A stretch of DNA of 64,000 bases from Anabaena sp. 4-3. GTDB lineage: Bacteria; Cyanobacteriota; Cyanobacteriia; Cyanobacteriales; Nostocaceae. The stretch covers positions 35,792 through 99,791 of the forward strand of contig NZ_LUHJ01000023.1 of NCBI RefSeq assembly GCF_001597745.1. Direction: 5' to 3'. Under the pieces are notes generated by a model. It was not told the origin of the DNA. It made no database searches and saw only the letters and a list, made by a program, of their open reading frames with translations. Positions 38,215-47,185 of this stretch are shown here, piece after piece. A program made the translations under genes and the position numbers. Position 1 is the stretch's first letter; each line of letters starts with the position of its first letter.

Positions 38215-38257
38215 TTTGCGCCTACCCTACGGGAACGCCTAGCGGCGTATGCGCGAA
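38215..38257. repeat. 43-bp GC-rich dispersed repeat, copy 1
   Basis: The sequence from TTTGCGCCTACCC to ATGCGCGAA matches the reverse complement of 63774-63816 at 41 of 43 positions. It contains CGGGAACGCCTA and is an extragenic palindromic-type repeat. It touches the end of the DUF697 gene. Confidence 0.8.
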
Positions 38258-38258
38258 A

Positions 38259-39686
38259 TTAACCTACAACTTCTGGTACTAAACGCTTCATCCCTTGTTT
38301 CACAAAACCTTGCACAACAGCTAACTGCTGATTTTGTTGGAAGACATTTTGTAAGGTTTGACGCAATTTATCTAAATTCAAATTACTACCAGAGTCTACG
38401 GTAATTTCCTGCTGCTCAAAATATGCAACTAGACTCAACCCAGCAACCCTAGTCAGATAAGCAGCACTCACACCCTGTACTAAACCACCAGCAACAAAGG
38501 TAACGGCGTTACTTTTGAGAACTGTGCTAATAGCTTTAGTCGAAAGTTCCACTAAACCTAATTTCAGCATTAAACTTCCCATTGTTCCGGCTACGGTTTG
38601 CGCTTGTTCCAAGGAAAACTTCTGCTGATAAATATTACCCAAATCCATGACCATTTGGGCATTAATCGCCGCAGTTGCTAAAATATCTAATGCTGGCACT
38701 GGGTTAGCAAAAGCAGCAGCCGCAGCTATCCACTGATATTGTTCAATAATGGGAGTGGCGCGATCGCATCTTACCCCATTCAAATAATTTTTAGCCTCAG
38801 CTTTCAATAAAAACGCCTGTCTGCTGGTAGTTGTCCACACTAACTGTTGACTTTGCTGCACTAAAATTTCATTGAGTTGCTGCGTCAACTGCTGTATATC
38901 TGCTGCTGGTTGTTCCATCCATTCTTTTACAGTACCATCAGCCTGATGTTTCCGCACTTTCACAGCTACAGGAGAAGCAGCAACGGCGACTACATGATCT
39001 TGCATTCGTTGTTTTAACGACTGCAAAATACTAGCACGTTCATCTGGTAAATATTGGTCTTGTTTATTCAAAACTAAGACTTGTGGTTGATTTACCGCTT
39101 TTAGCTGCTGTAAAGCTTGAAATTCTGAGTCAGTTAAATCACCATTAGTTAAGAACAGCACTAAATCAGATTTAGTCACTTCTGTCAGAATAGCAGCATC
39201 CGAACCTTCAACCTCGTTCAATAAAGGTGCTGTTTCTTGGAAGTTGACTCTTTTCTGTGTTTCTTGCCATTGATCAGACTGTAGCACCTGGATTAAGGTA
39301 CTTTTACCGACGAATTTACCACCAGTGACAGCTAATTTAATCTCTTGTCTGTCTAACTCTAAAGGTAATGTGGCTAGCTTTGTTTTCAGTGTCTCTAAAG
39401 CTGAATGGTTTTCAGCTTCTTGTGCTAGTTGGTTAATGACGACTTCTGTTTTAGCGATCGCACTAACTGCTGTTTCCCGATCTACAAGCATACCATTGGG
39501 CTGCTCTGCATGGTCTTGCGGGAACTGCTGCTGCCACCACCACAAACCACCACCAACAGCTAAGGCACTTAATAAACCTAGCTCACCCACCTGCATAATA
39601 GAATGATGCCAAGTTTGCACCATCCACAAGGAAAAGGATATACCCAATCCTCCTACTAATATAGGTCGCTGCAACTTCACAACCAT
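38259..39686 (-). CDS. GTPase-like membrane protein with DUF697 domain
   Basis: The product is 475 residues. Two hydrophobic helices at the N-terminus (ILVGGLGISFSLWMVQ and LLSALAVGGGLWWW) precede a GTPase-like domain with P-loop GGKFVGKST and G4 motif NKQD. A C-terminal DUF697-type region (NPVPALDILATAAINAQMVM) with further hydrophobic stretches follows. Such proteins occur across cyanobacteria; the function is unknown. Confidence 0.8.
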   Translation of the reverse strand: MVVKLQRPILVGGLGISFSLWMVQTWHHSIMQVGELGLLSALAVGGGLWWWQQQFPQDHAEQPNGMLVDRETAVSAIAKTEVVINQLAQEAENHSALETLKTKLATLPLELDRQEIKLAVTGGKFVGKSTLIQVLQSDQWQETQKRVNFQETAPLLNEVEGSDAAILTEVTKSDLVLFLTNGDLTDSEFQALQQLKAVNQPQVLVLNKQDQYLPDERASILQSLKQRMQDHVVAVAASPVAVKVRKHQADGTVKEWMEQPAADIQQLTQQLNEILVQQSQQLVWTTTSRQAFLLKAEAKNYLNGVRCDRATPIIEQYQWIAAAAAFANPVPALDILATAAINAQMVMDLGNIYQQKFSLEQAQTVAGTMGSLMLKLGLVELSTKAISTVLKSNAVTFVAGGLVQGVSAAYLTRVAGLSLVAYFEQQEITVDSGSNLNLDKLRQTLQNVFQQNQQLAVVQGFVKQGMKRLVPEVVG

Positions 39687-39739
39687 GTTTCTCCGCGCTT
39701 TTTGGAAGATTTCAACTTAAGAATAGATCAAAACCCTGC

Positions 39740-40145
39740 TTAACCGAATTGTACAGTTAACATTAACTCCCCAGCCTCACGATATTTTGCTGAACGAGGT
39801 TTACGCTGTCGTTTTTCGATTTCGACAAGGTGTATTTCGCTACCATAGCCAATAAACACATCTACCGGGAAGACATAGAATATATCAAGTTGTTCTATGT
39901 AGGCTAGGGCAAAATCAAAGTCCGATTGCTTGTATACTGCTCTCAGCATGAGCCGACGATTTGTTTTAGTGCGGCGATTATCTACAACATAATTACCAGA
40001 TGGCTCATGCAACCAAGCATATTTGACTTGGATTTTAACTAAAATTCCCTCTATATCAAATACTAAATCGTAAGGTAGTCGGTCGCCAATCGGTTTTAAG
40101 AACAGCAGCTTGTTCGGCTATGTCTCCCCTCAGCTTTGTGTCTAT
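39740..40145 (-). pseudogene. Broken PD-(D/E)XK intron-endonuclease-like gene
   Basis: Two frames together spell a protein of the group I intron-associated PD-(D/E)XK family, the I-Ssp6803I type. Frame 1 (40145 downwards) reads DTKLRGDIAEQAAVL. Frame 2, from about 40099 to TAA 39740-39742, reads KPIGDRLPYDLVFD, then KIQVKYAWLHEPSGNYVVDN and the conserved tail. Removing one T from the TTTT run at 40094-40097 joins them. The nuclease core Asp (PYD) and Q-x-K (QVK) are visible. Against the family as I recall it, about ten residues between the frames are missing, and the expected ATG reads ATA (40143-40145). No intact product is expected, though a TTG at 40010-40012 opens a 90-codon fragment. Confidence 0.75.
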
Positions 40146-40180
40146 TAGTTAGGCAAGGAAACATAATACAAGCATAAAAC

Positions 40181-40214
40181 AAAACCCCTTCATCTTGCGA
40201 GATGAAGGGGTTTT
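40181..40214 (-). terminator. Strong bidirectional intrinsic terminator
   Basis: AAAACCCCTTCATCT (40181-40195) and AGATGAAGGGGTTTT (40200-40214) form a perfect 15-bp stem with a four-base loop TGCG. T-rich tails lie on both strands. It stands 11 bp beyond the 3' end of the tRNA gene and ends its transcript. It would also stop plus-strand transcription. Confidence 0.9.
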
Positions 40215-40224
40215 GTTTTTGATT

Positions 40225-40545
40225 TGGTGGCGGGAAGTGGATTTGAACCACTGACCTTCGGGTTATGCTTACCATCTACAACTTTCGTTGCCCAGTTTAA
40301 CTGGTTTGTGGTCTGGACTGTCCCTTCACCCTCGGCGTTATCGTTAGGGTGCCTGCCTTCCAGTCTCTACACCTTCTCTCTTTCGAGAGCTTGGTTCGGG
40401 ATTACCGCGCTAGTGGCTTCCCCGAATTTGACAGGTAAACGCACATGAGTTTCTTCATGTACCGCCCACTGCAAAATCAACTAATAAGCGCGTAGTTCAT
40501 TTTGCTAGTTGAGCCCGACGAGCTACCAGGCTGCTCTATCCCGCG
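40225..40545 (-). tRNA. Initiator tRNA-fMet(CAU) interrupted by a group I intron
   Basis: Exon 1 is 40512-40545 and exon 2 is 40225-40267, both on the minus strand. Joined they give a 77-nt cloverleaf with the anticodon CAT (40265-40267) and an encoded CCA end. The first base C1 faces C72, so the pair is unformed, as in bacterial initiators. The anticodon stem has the three GGG/CCC pairs that mark tRNA-fMet. The acceptor stem from GCGGGA to TCCCGC pairs well. The D arm is AGCAGCCTGGTAGCT. The intron lies between U33 and C34. Confidence 0.95.
40268..40511 (-). other. Group I intron (subgroup IC3-like) in tRNA-fMet
   Basis: The 244-nt intron starts CAACTAGC after U33 and ends in the expected terminal G (GGTAAG) before C34. 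Core segments match the cyanobacterial tRNA intron type. The P3-P5 region has TGTCAAATTCGGGGAAGCC and GGTAATCCCGAACCAAGC (complement of 40389-40436). P7-P3' has GTAGAGACTG...GGCAGGCACC and AGGGTGAAGGGACAGTCC, then AGACCACAAACC (complement of about 40300-40372). No reading frame fits inside. I did not resolve P1 or the internal guide sequence. Confidence 0.92.
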
Positions 40546-40591
40546 TCGCTCTTGACTTTTTTAGTATAACGCAAGAGTCTAAGTTTGGCAA

Positions 40592-41545
40592 CTATAAAAA
40601 CGATAATTCTCCAACAACTTCTAGACGTGTGTATTTGCCTGGGTTGAGGAACTTTTCGGCGAGGCTGTCGGCGACGCTGGGGGTAATCCAACCCATTTGT
40701 TGCAGCAGGTGAATAGCGACGGCATATTTTGCCCGTTTAGCACCGTCCATAACTTTAATTGTCAAACCCATGCCTTCACCGAGTCTACCAATACACTGTA
40801 TGCCTTCTGCGCCGGATTTGCTGATCAGTTCTCCTGGGGTGAGGCGCATCAGTTCGGTGTCAAATTCTCCATCTCCGGCTACCATTGCGGGGTGATGGCT
40901 CATGGCGCGGACGATGCGCTCCATATCTAGGTTATTGCTAGAGGCTAAAAGCGCGTATAAAGAAGCTATTTGACCCAATTGCATTAAATATGTGGGCGCG
41001 CCACAGTCGTCATGCGCGCTGATAAATTCCTCGGCGGGCATTCGCAATAATTCTGCGACTTTACCCAAAATGAGTTGTTGGATTGGGTGCTTGCGTTCCA
41101 AGTAGTTATTTAAAGGCCAATGGCGTTGTTGACAAACAGCCAGCATCCCCGCGTGCTTACCAGAACAATTGTATTCTAGAGGACTGCGTTTACCTGGGGG
41201 AATGGGACACTGAAGGGCTGAGGGGTCAAGATCAGCTCGCCACAGGATGTTAAATACTTGTCTGACTTGCTCAATTGTACCTTTGTGAGAACTGGTGATA
41301 ATTGCCAAGTCGCGATCGCTCAGATCGTAACGTTCCAGTGTGCCTGTTGTGGTGACAGCCAAGGCCTGAAATGGTTTCAGGGCGGAACGGACAAAGGTAG
41401 CTGTTTCGGCATTGCCAGCCACCGTTAACACCCGTCCTCGCTCGTCGCATACTACAGCTTGGACTAGATGCCTGGATTCAATAATACCTTCCCGCAACAA
41501 CCGGACTTCCAGTGCTGCTGCTTGAGTTCGTTTGCCCATTGTCAT
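40592..41545 (-). CDS. Asparaginase, type II (thermolabile/plant-bacterial R. etli type)
   Basis: The product is 317 residues. It hydrolyses asparagine to aspartate and ammonia. Motifs of this family, unlike E. coli AnsA/B, are SALKPFQALA, ITSSHKGT, YNCSGKHAGML, SAHDDCGAPTY and LISKSGAEGIQCIG. The gene follows rsfS and CGLD27 on the minus strand. The N-terminus has two alternative Met codons (MTMGKRTQ). Confidence 0.88.
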   Translation of the reverse strand: MTMGKRTQAAALEVRLLREGIIESRHLVQAVVCDERGRVLTVAGNAETATFVRSALKPFQALAVTTTGTLERYDLSDRDLAIITSSHKGTIEQVRQVFNILWRADLDPSALQCPIPPGKRSPLEYNCSGKHAGMLAVCQQRHWPLNNYLERKHPIQQLILGKVAELLRMPAEEFISAHDDCGAPTYLMQLGQIASLYALLASSNNLDMERIVRAMSHHPAMVAGDGEFDTELMRLTPGELISKSGAEGIQCIGRLGEGMGLTIKVMDGAKRAKYAVAIHLLQQMGWITPSVADSLAEKFLNPGKYTRLEVVGELSFL

Positions 41546-41581
41546 GGGTGAAAATCTATCACTTTTTAGTTATGAGTTATT

Positions 41582-41620
41582 AGTCAGGAGTCATGAGCTT
41601 GTGACTAATGACTCCTGACT
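41582..41620. repeat. 13-bp-stem hairpin made of STRR-like units
   Basis: AGTCAGGAGTCAT (41582-41594) pairs exactly with ATGACTCCTGACT (41608-41620). The arms are themselves made of the agtcatt-type heptamer. It lies between CGLD27 and the asparaginase gene and may separate their transcripts, though T-tracts are short. Confidence 0.7.
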
Positions 41621-41622
41621 AT

Positions 41623-42123
41623 TTAAAACAAATGCCAAACTATAGTACCAATAAGAAACAATCCCGCCAAGCTAGCGAATGTAATTTGTAACCGTCGGAG
41701 AATTGGTTTAATTTCGTAGGTGACAATCAAGCGATCGCGGTTAATCACTTCTTGTGGTTTAATCCAAGTTTGACCATCGTACCAGCCTGATTCTTCATAG
41801 AAGACAGTTGTACTGTATAGGCGATCGCGCACGTACAGCCAGCCCAAATATAAACGTAATAGTCCCAAGACTACCCCGACACTCGCCCCAGCAGAGCCAC
41901 AGAGGATAAAATGTCCCAATTGTTTACTTGGGGGAAAACTAGCGGCAGCGACGGGCCCCGCCACCAACCAAGATAAACCCCAAATCCATACCAGTTTTTT
42001 GACATAATCCTGCCCATTCAAGGTGCAATCACGAAATAGCCAGGAAGTTTTTAGCTGTTCGTACTCGTTGAGGGGTTGTTGTTCTGTGGGAACTGGGCAA
42101 TTTGCCAGGGAGGAATTAATCAT
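41623..42123 (-). CDS. CGLD27 family membrane protein (Ycf36/DUF1230)
   Basis: The product is 166 residues. The family core ([20 protein letters not shown]) opens the protein. Three or four hydrophobic helices follow, the last near [19 protein letters not shown]. The central stretch [19 protein letters not shown] is typical of the chloroplast protein Ycf36/CGLD27. CGLD27 is linked to photosynthetic fitness and metal homeostasis in plants and algae; the reaction is unknown. ATGA overlap with rsfS. Confidence 0.88.
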   Translation of the reverse strand: MINSSLANCPVPTEQQPLNEYEQLKTSWLFRDCTLNGQDYVKKLVWIWGLSWLVAGPVAAASFPPSKQLGHFILCGSAGASVGVVLGLLRLYLGWLYVRDRLYSTTVFYEESGWYDGQTWIKPQEVINRDRLIVTYEIKPILRRLQITFASLAGLFLIGTIVWHLF

Positions 42124-42578
42124 GTTGGTTTACCACCACCTTCTTCAAAATTTGGTAGGGAAATACGTTCTGCATGACTCCAGAATGCTTCTAGATTATA
42201 AAATTCCCGTTCCTTGGGCATCATGATGTGTACAATTACGTCCCCGTAATCTTGGAGTACCCAATTTCCTTCTTCTTTGCCTTCTGTCCGCAAAGGACGG
42301 CGGTGCAAATCTGTTTCTACTCTATCTTCTATTGCTTGCGCGATCGCTCTGACTTGCACCCTAGAATAGCCAGTCAACATCACAAAATAATCTGCCAAGT
42401 AAGAGACATCTGCTACCTTCAGCACTAAAATATCACCCGCTTTACGGTCAGATGCAGCTGCGGCGATAGTAACAGCTAAATTTTCACTCCAGTCTGTTTC
42501 ACCCTCTGGACTGCTGAGTGCGCTTTTGGTGACGGAGACGGATTGTAATGGTAAATTGCCTTGGAAATAATCAGACAT
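42120..42578 (-). CDS. rsfS: Ribosomal silencing factor RsfS
   Basis: The product is 152 residues. The RsfS/Iojap domain begins at about residue 30 ([20 protein letters not shown]) and includes [20 protein letters not shown] and [15 protein letters not shown]. It binds L14 and keeps subunits apart under starvation. An N-terminal extension of about 30 residues precedes the domain. It is translationally coupled to CGLD27 (4-bp overlap). Confidence 0.93.
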   Translation of the reverse strand: MSDYFQGNLPLQSVSVTKSALSSPEGETDWSENLAVTIAAAASDRKAGDILVLKVADVSYLADYFVMLTGYSRVQVRAIAQAIEDRVETDLHRRPLRTEGKEEGNWVLQDYGDVIVHIMMPKEREFYNLEAFWSHAERISLPNFEEGGGKPT

Positions 42579-42674
42579 TCAACCTCAGGTGCTTTATCCC
42601 TTTTGTTAGTGTTTTTGAGAATTAATGACAAACAACAATCGAACCAGAACTTGATCTCTTGGTTTTTTTGAATA

Positions 42675-42893
42675 CTAACAAAAAAATAGGTGTTTATGGC
42701 ATTGGCTAAGTATTAGCTCATATCTTGCAATATTTCTATGGCTGTATTGTGGTATAATTTTTGTAGCGTTCTCTGCCACAACGGCTGTTTTCGCCTTGCC
42801 ATCTTTCAGTTCATTATCCCATCTTAGCCCAGCCGCCATCTGTTCTGGGAGACTAATCACAGAGTCGTCAAGCTGAAAATTAACCAATCTCAC
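42675..42893 (-). CDS. Possible small protein of unknown function
   Basis: An open frame of 72 residues with a GTG start (MRLVNFQLDDSVISLPEQMA) lies in the 537-bp gap between rsfS and the WcaI-like gene. Its codon pattern looks plausible, but I recognise no family and no clear ribosome-binding site. It may be a remnant. The rest of the gap is AT-rich with nothing else seen. Confidence 0.25.
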   Translation of the reverse strand: MRLVNFQLDDSVISLPEQMAAGLRWDNELKDGKAKTAVVAENATKIIPQYSHRNIARYELILSQCHKHLFFC

Positions 42894-43115
42894 TATCTTG
42901 TAACTCTATAACTCTGCCATATATTAGTATATAACAAAGCGGACAGCAGTGGATTCTGTCTTAAGTCTGATTGATAATGATTACTAACAAAGCTAATTGA
43001 ACTTGGTACTTATCTACGAAAACAGGACACAGATAATCAGATGTATCACACTTCTCTATGCCCTGAGATATTTGATTTTTTTTTGACTTTTTAATACCTT
43101 GCCGCAAGGGTGAAC

Positions 43116-44387
43116 TTAAACTTCCTGTTTAGAAACCACTTTGGCATCCATTGGTTGACTTTCCGCAGTCACAGAGTTAAATAATTGTTCGTATTGATTT
43201 AAAGCTTGCTCGAAAGCATATTGCTCAGTGGCATATTTCCGGCTGTTATAACCCAAAGTTTTCACTTTTTCTGGGTGTTTGTATAGGTTTAAAGTTGCCA
43301 TTGCCAAGGCTGCGGCATCTTCTGGAGCCACTACAATTCCCCCTCCACTTTGTCTGACTGCTTTGGCTGCTGTACCGTTACTTGGTACAGATGCGATTAA
43401 TGCTCGACCACTAGCCAGCAAGACTTGAATTTTCGATGGCATATTGAAGGATATCACGTTTTTCTTTTGTACCACCAAACCCACATCTGCTGCTGCTAAC
43501 ATCTCAGGCAAATGTTCACGGGGTTGAAACGGTAGTAGTAAAACGTTATCAGCACCGCAATCTAAACAATACTGTTGCAATCTCTGCAACCCTTTGGCTT
43601 CGCCAACAATCACAAAGGCTATGTCTGGAACATGACGCAACATCGCCGCCGCTTTAATTACAGTTTCTAAGCCTTGTGTCAAAGCAATGTTACCTGAATA
43701 CAGGACTACAAATTTACCATTCAGGTTGTGTTCTTCCCGGAATGCGTTGTTGACTTGTGGTAAGGGACGAATAAAATTCACATCCACCCAATTAGGGATT
43801 TGTTCTATTTTTTCAGGTGCTACGCCCTTAGACACTAGATTATCTACAAATCCATCCGCAATCACACTAATTTTTGTGGCACTCTTATAAGCAAATTTTT
43901 CCAATACTGAAAACACTTTAATCAACCATTTGTTTTTCAGTAATCCGACATGGATAGCGGCTTCGGGTAATATGTCTTGAAGATTCAACACCACAGGGCA
44001 AGCACGTAACCATCCTAACAAGGCAGCAGGCACACAAACAGGTAATGATGGTGACGTTGAGAGAATTACATCAGGCCGCCAGCCTAAAAGTGCAGGTAAA
44101 AAGCTAGTTGCTACAAAACTTGCATCCAGCAATATTCGATCTAAAAGCTTAGGCTGTGGGCGAATCCAAACATAACTACGTTGGATTTTGACACCTTTTT
44201 TATATTCTGTGAGATACCATTTGCCTCGATATCCTTCATAAATTTGACGCTCAGGATAGTTAGGCATAGCGGTAATCACACGTACTTCATGGCCCCGCTT
44301 CACCAGTCCCTCTGCTAATTCTGTCATTAGCGGGGCAATTCCAATTGGTTCTGGATAGTAGTTGTAGGAGTAAATTAAAATCCGCAT
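43116..44387 (-). CDS. WcaI-like GT4 glycosyltransferase
   Basis: The product is 423 residues with a GT-B fold. It opens MRILIYSYNYYPEPIGIAPL, the mark of the WcaI/WbuB colanic acid and O-antigen fucosyl/acetyl-sugar transferases. It has ITAMPNYPERQIYEGYRG, then IPNWVDVNFIRPL, and AADVGLVVQKKNVISFNMPS in the donor domain. It probably adds a sugar in exopolysaccharide or heterocyst-envelope type synthesis; the exact donor is unknown. No neighbouring gene shares its pathway directly. Confidence 0.85.
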   Translation of the reverse strand: MRILIYSYNYYPEPIGIAPLMTELAEGLVKRGHEVRVITAMPNYPERQIYEGYRGKWYLTEYKKGVKIQRSYVWIRPQPKLLDRILLDASFVATSFLPALLGWRPDVILSTSPSLPVCVPAALLGWLRACPVVLNLQDILPEAAIHVGLLKNKWLIKVFSVLEKFAYKSATKISVIADGFVDNLVSKGVAPEKIEQIPNWVDVNFIRPLPQVNNAFREEHNLNGKFVVLYSGNIALTQGLETVIKAAAMLRHVPDIAFVIVGEAKGLQRLQQYCLDCGADNVLLLPFQPREHLPEMLAAADVGLVVQKKNVISFNMPSKIQVLLASGRALIASVPSNGTAAKAVRQSGGGIVVAPEDAAALAMATLNLYKHPEKVKTLGYNSRKYATEQYAFEQALNQYEQLFNSVTAESQPMDAKVVSKQEV

Positions 44388-45157
44388 AACAAATTAGTCA
44401 GAAGTCCCTGGTTGTTGTGTTCGTTAAAACAATACTTGTCCTCAAGTTGATAGCTGGAGCGTCAACTAAGACCTATATTTTTAATTGTGGCTTTATACTC
44501 TTTCTGTGTCAGTAGGTTTTCGTTGAAGATTTAGTAAATATTGCTATAGATTATTTCAGTACGATATAATTTTTTGGGAAATTTTAGATTGTAAATATTA
44601 CTTATTCTCTAATTATCTGATGTACGCATAAACTCTGGGGTAATTAAGTAAATTTTCTAGAAATTGCTAGTATTAATAGGAAATATCTCAGTAACACTGA
44701 GTAAATATCTGAAAAATTGCTTTTTTTTCCACTGAATATCAAGATTTCACGGAAAATCATCTTTTTTTTCCTCAGTAATAATCAGGATTGATTGTTATTT
44801 TTTTTTATAAAACTACATATTTTGTAATATTAAAATAAATTTTTGAATGATCGTGTCAACCAGAGGATGCGATCGCTATTCCCATGCCTATTGATACCAG
44901 CCTGATGATTGTGCGAGTGGAAATTGGCTGTAGAGTAACTCAACGGCTAATATTCCGTGAAGTTTAGCAATTATAGGTAAATTTAAACATTTTAGGCTAA
45001 ATTTTGCGATTTAATAGGAATTTAGTTAGTATGGTGCGTCAGTATGAATATTTTCTTGGTCTAGCTAGGGTTTATCGTACTGACGCACCCTACATTTTAA
45101 ATATTTTTTTATCTGGCAGTCCCTAAAGACCTGACTAAAAGCTGAGTTTGCCCTAAC
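44388..45157. other. 770-bp AT-rich spacer
   Basis: There is no gene between the WcaI-like gene and bgtA, both on the minus strand. Runs of 8-9 T occur at about 44721-44809. A HIP1-like GCGATCGC lies near 44870. An inverted repeat occupies 45033-45089. A promoter for the WcaI-like gene should lie at the left side, but I cannot place it. Confidence 0.5.
45033..45089. repeat. 12-bp inverted repeat (ggtgcgtcagta)
   Basis: GGTGCGTCAGTA (45033-45044) and TACTGACGCACC (45078-45089) are perfect inverted copies 33 bp apart. Similar paired arms ending in gacgcaccc are familiar as dispersed repeats in Nostocales. It is downstream of bgtA and may end that transcript. Confidence 0.6.
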
Positions 45158-45898
45158 TTAAAGAATTTGTGATAAAAATTTACGAGTTCGTTCTTCTTGG
45201 GGTTGGGTGAAAAAGATTTCTGGGGTAGCTGATTCAACTAAATGACCGCTATCCATTAAAACCACTCGGTCGGCAACTTCACGGGCAAATCCGACTTCAT
45301 GGGTAACTACTACCATTGTCATGCCTTCACTGGCTAGGTTTCGCATCACATCTAAAACTTCTCGCACCATTTCTGGATCTAATGCGGATGTAGGTTCATC
45401 AAATAACATGATTTTAGGCTGCATGGCTAAAGCACGAGCGATCGCAACCCGTTGTTGCTGTCCCCCAGACAACTGTCCTGGGTATTTGTGCGCTTGTTCT
45501 AAAATTCCGACTCTTTCTAATAACTGCATCGCCAATTCTTCAGCCTGAGTTTTCTGCCAGCGACGCACCCAAATCGGGGCTAAAGTAATATTTTGCAGCA
45601 CTGTGAGATGGGGAAATAAATTAAACTGCTGAAATACCATCCCCACCTCACGCCGTATCGCTTCAATATTTCGCAAATCGTGACTGAGGATAATACCATC
45701 AATATTAATTTTGCCCTGCTGATATTCTTCCAAAGCGTTAAATGTGCGGATAAACGTTGATTTACCCGAACCAGAAGGCCCCATCAAGACTACGACTTCC
45801 CCGCGATTAACTGTTAAACTCACACCTTGTAAAACATGAAATTTGCCATACCATTTATGAACATCTTCAGCAATAATTATCGGTGTCGGTTCGTTCAC
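45158..45898 (-). CDS. bgtA: Amino acid ABC transporter, ATP-binding protein
   Basis: The product is 246 residues. Walker A is GPSGSGKST, the signature [15 protein letters not shown], and Walker [15 protein letters not shown], with a TTHEVGFA-type switch His ([10 protein letters not shown]). It is of the GlnQ/HisP type. It is the last gene of natF-natG-natH-bgtA on the minus strand. In Anabaena BgtA energises both the Bgt basic-amino-acid permease and the NatFGH permease. The assignment here rests on gene order and similarity recalled, not on a search. Confidence 0.88.
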   Translation of the reverse strand: MNEPTPIIIAEDVHKWYGKFHVLQGVSLTVNRGEVVVLMGPSGSGKSTFIRTFNALEEYQQGKINIDGIILSHDLRNIEAIRREVGMVFQQFNLFPHLTVLQNITLAPIWVRRWQKTQAEELAMQLLERVGILEQAHKYPGQLSGGQQQRVAIARALAMQPKIMLFDEPTSALDPEMVREVLDVMRNLASEGMTMVVVTHEVGFAREVADRVVLMDSGHLVESATPEIFFTQPQEERTRKFLSQIL

Positions 45899-45976
45899 AG
45901 ATTTTCACCTCAAATTTTTTCAGTAAAGCAGAACATAAGTTTGAGTAACTAATGACTAATAACTAATGACTAATAG

Positions 45977-47125
45977 CTAATGACTCAACTGCTTTTCTAA
46001 TCGCCGAGCAGCAACAGACATAGAATAACAAAATAGCCAATAAATCAAACCAATAAATAAATATACTTCTGCATAACGACCTATAAATTGAGGCTGTGCC
46101 AATATGGAACGGGCAATACCTGTTAGTTCTACTAAGCCCACAAGGGATAATAGGGAAGTGTCTTTAAATAAGCCGATAAATTGCCCGACAATCGCCGGAA
46201 TAACAGCACGTAAAGCTTGAGGCAAAACAATTAATATAACTGTTAAGGGAGTATTCAAACCTAATGCTTTAGCTGCTTCCACTTGTCCACGAGAGACAGC
46301 TTGCAGTCCACCGCGTACATTTTCGGCCATGTAAGCAGCACTAAACAACACCAGTCCAGCGATCGCTCTTAAAACCCTGTCTAGGCGGATTTCTGCTGAG
46401 AGAAACAAGGGTAACATCACTTGCGCCAAGAATAAAATCCCTATTAGGGGAACTCCCCGAATGATTTCGATATAAAGAATACAAAACCAACGAACTACAG
46501 GTAAATTGCTAATTCTTCCTAAAGCGAGTAAAACGCCAATGGGAAAAGAAAGCACAATACTCACTATGGCCGTTAGTAAGGTAAGTAGTAAACCATTCCA
46601 TAAAGTTGTAGATACAGGTTGTAAACCAAAGCCCCCACCAGTTAACCACAGAATCACGGGGAAATTTAACAACCAGATTAAGGAAAGCCAAGGGGATATA
46701 ACTTGAGCAAACCTTTTTCCTAACCAGAAACTAGGAATTAGTAAAGTCGCAATGACAAATAAACACAGGCGAGATGTAAAATCTACAGGTAAGAGGATGA
46801 TTCCCCAGGTGGCGATGACAGCAAATAACGCCACACCACGCCAAGAAAACTTTTGTTTATTCAACAAGATACCTGTAGTTATTGAGCCTAAATTAGAAAT
46901 AATTGCTAATACAAACCAAATCCGCCAATATTGACTGGGCGGATATCTACCAACTAAAAATAAACGTAAATTTACTTGAATTACTTGCCATTGTGCTTGA
47001 GTGGTTGCCCAAATCACCATTCCCTGGGCTAACCAAAGTAGGAACATTAAGCAAACAACAGTTAATAAACTGTTATACCAAGTGCTAAATAGGTTTTTAC
47101 GTAACCAAGTTAGTTGTTTAGTCAT
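45977..47125 (-). CDS. natH: Amino acid ABC transporter permease
   Basis: The product is 382 residues with an unusually long N-terminal half of five to six helices before the permease core. The EAA loop reads SRGQVEAAKALGLNTPLTVI and then ILPQALRAVIPAIVGQFIG. It forms a heteromeric channel with NatG. STRR-like taatgact units fill the spacer to bgtA (about 45945-45985). Confidence 0.86.
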   Translation of the reverse strand: MTKQLTWLRKNLFSTWYNSLLTVVCLMFLLWLAQGMVIWATTQAQWQVIQVNLRLFLVGRYPPSQYWRIWFVLAIISNLGSITTGILLNKQKFSWRGVALFAVIATWGIILLPVDFTSRLCLFVIATLLIPSFWLGKRFAQVISPWLSLIWLLNFPVILWLTGGGFGLQPVSTTLWNGLLLTLLTAIVSIVLSFPIGVLLALGRISNLPVVRWFCILYIEIIRGVPLIGILFLAQVMLPLFLSAEIRLDRVLRAIAGLVLFSAAYMAENVRGGLQAVSRGQVEAAKALGLNTPLTVILIVLPQALRAVIPAIVGQFIGLFKDTSLLSLVGLVELTGIARSILAQPQFIGRYAEVYLFIGLIYWLFCYSMSVAARRLEKQLSH

Positions 47126-47185
47126 TAGTCATTAGTTATTAGTTGTTAGTTTTTTTCCTCCACTTCCTCAGTAAACCAATACGTA

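Noticed and set aside
40224..40448. Plus-strand 74-codon frame over the tRNA and intron
   Set aside because: The sequence is fully explained by tRNA-fMet and its intron on the minus strand; annotated proteins from such loci are a known artefact.
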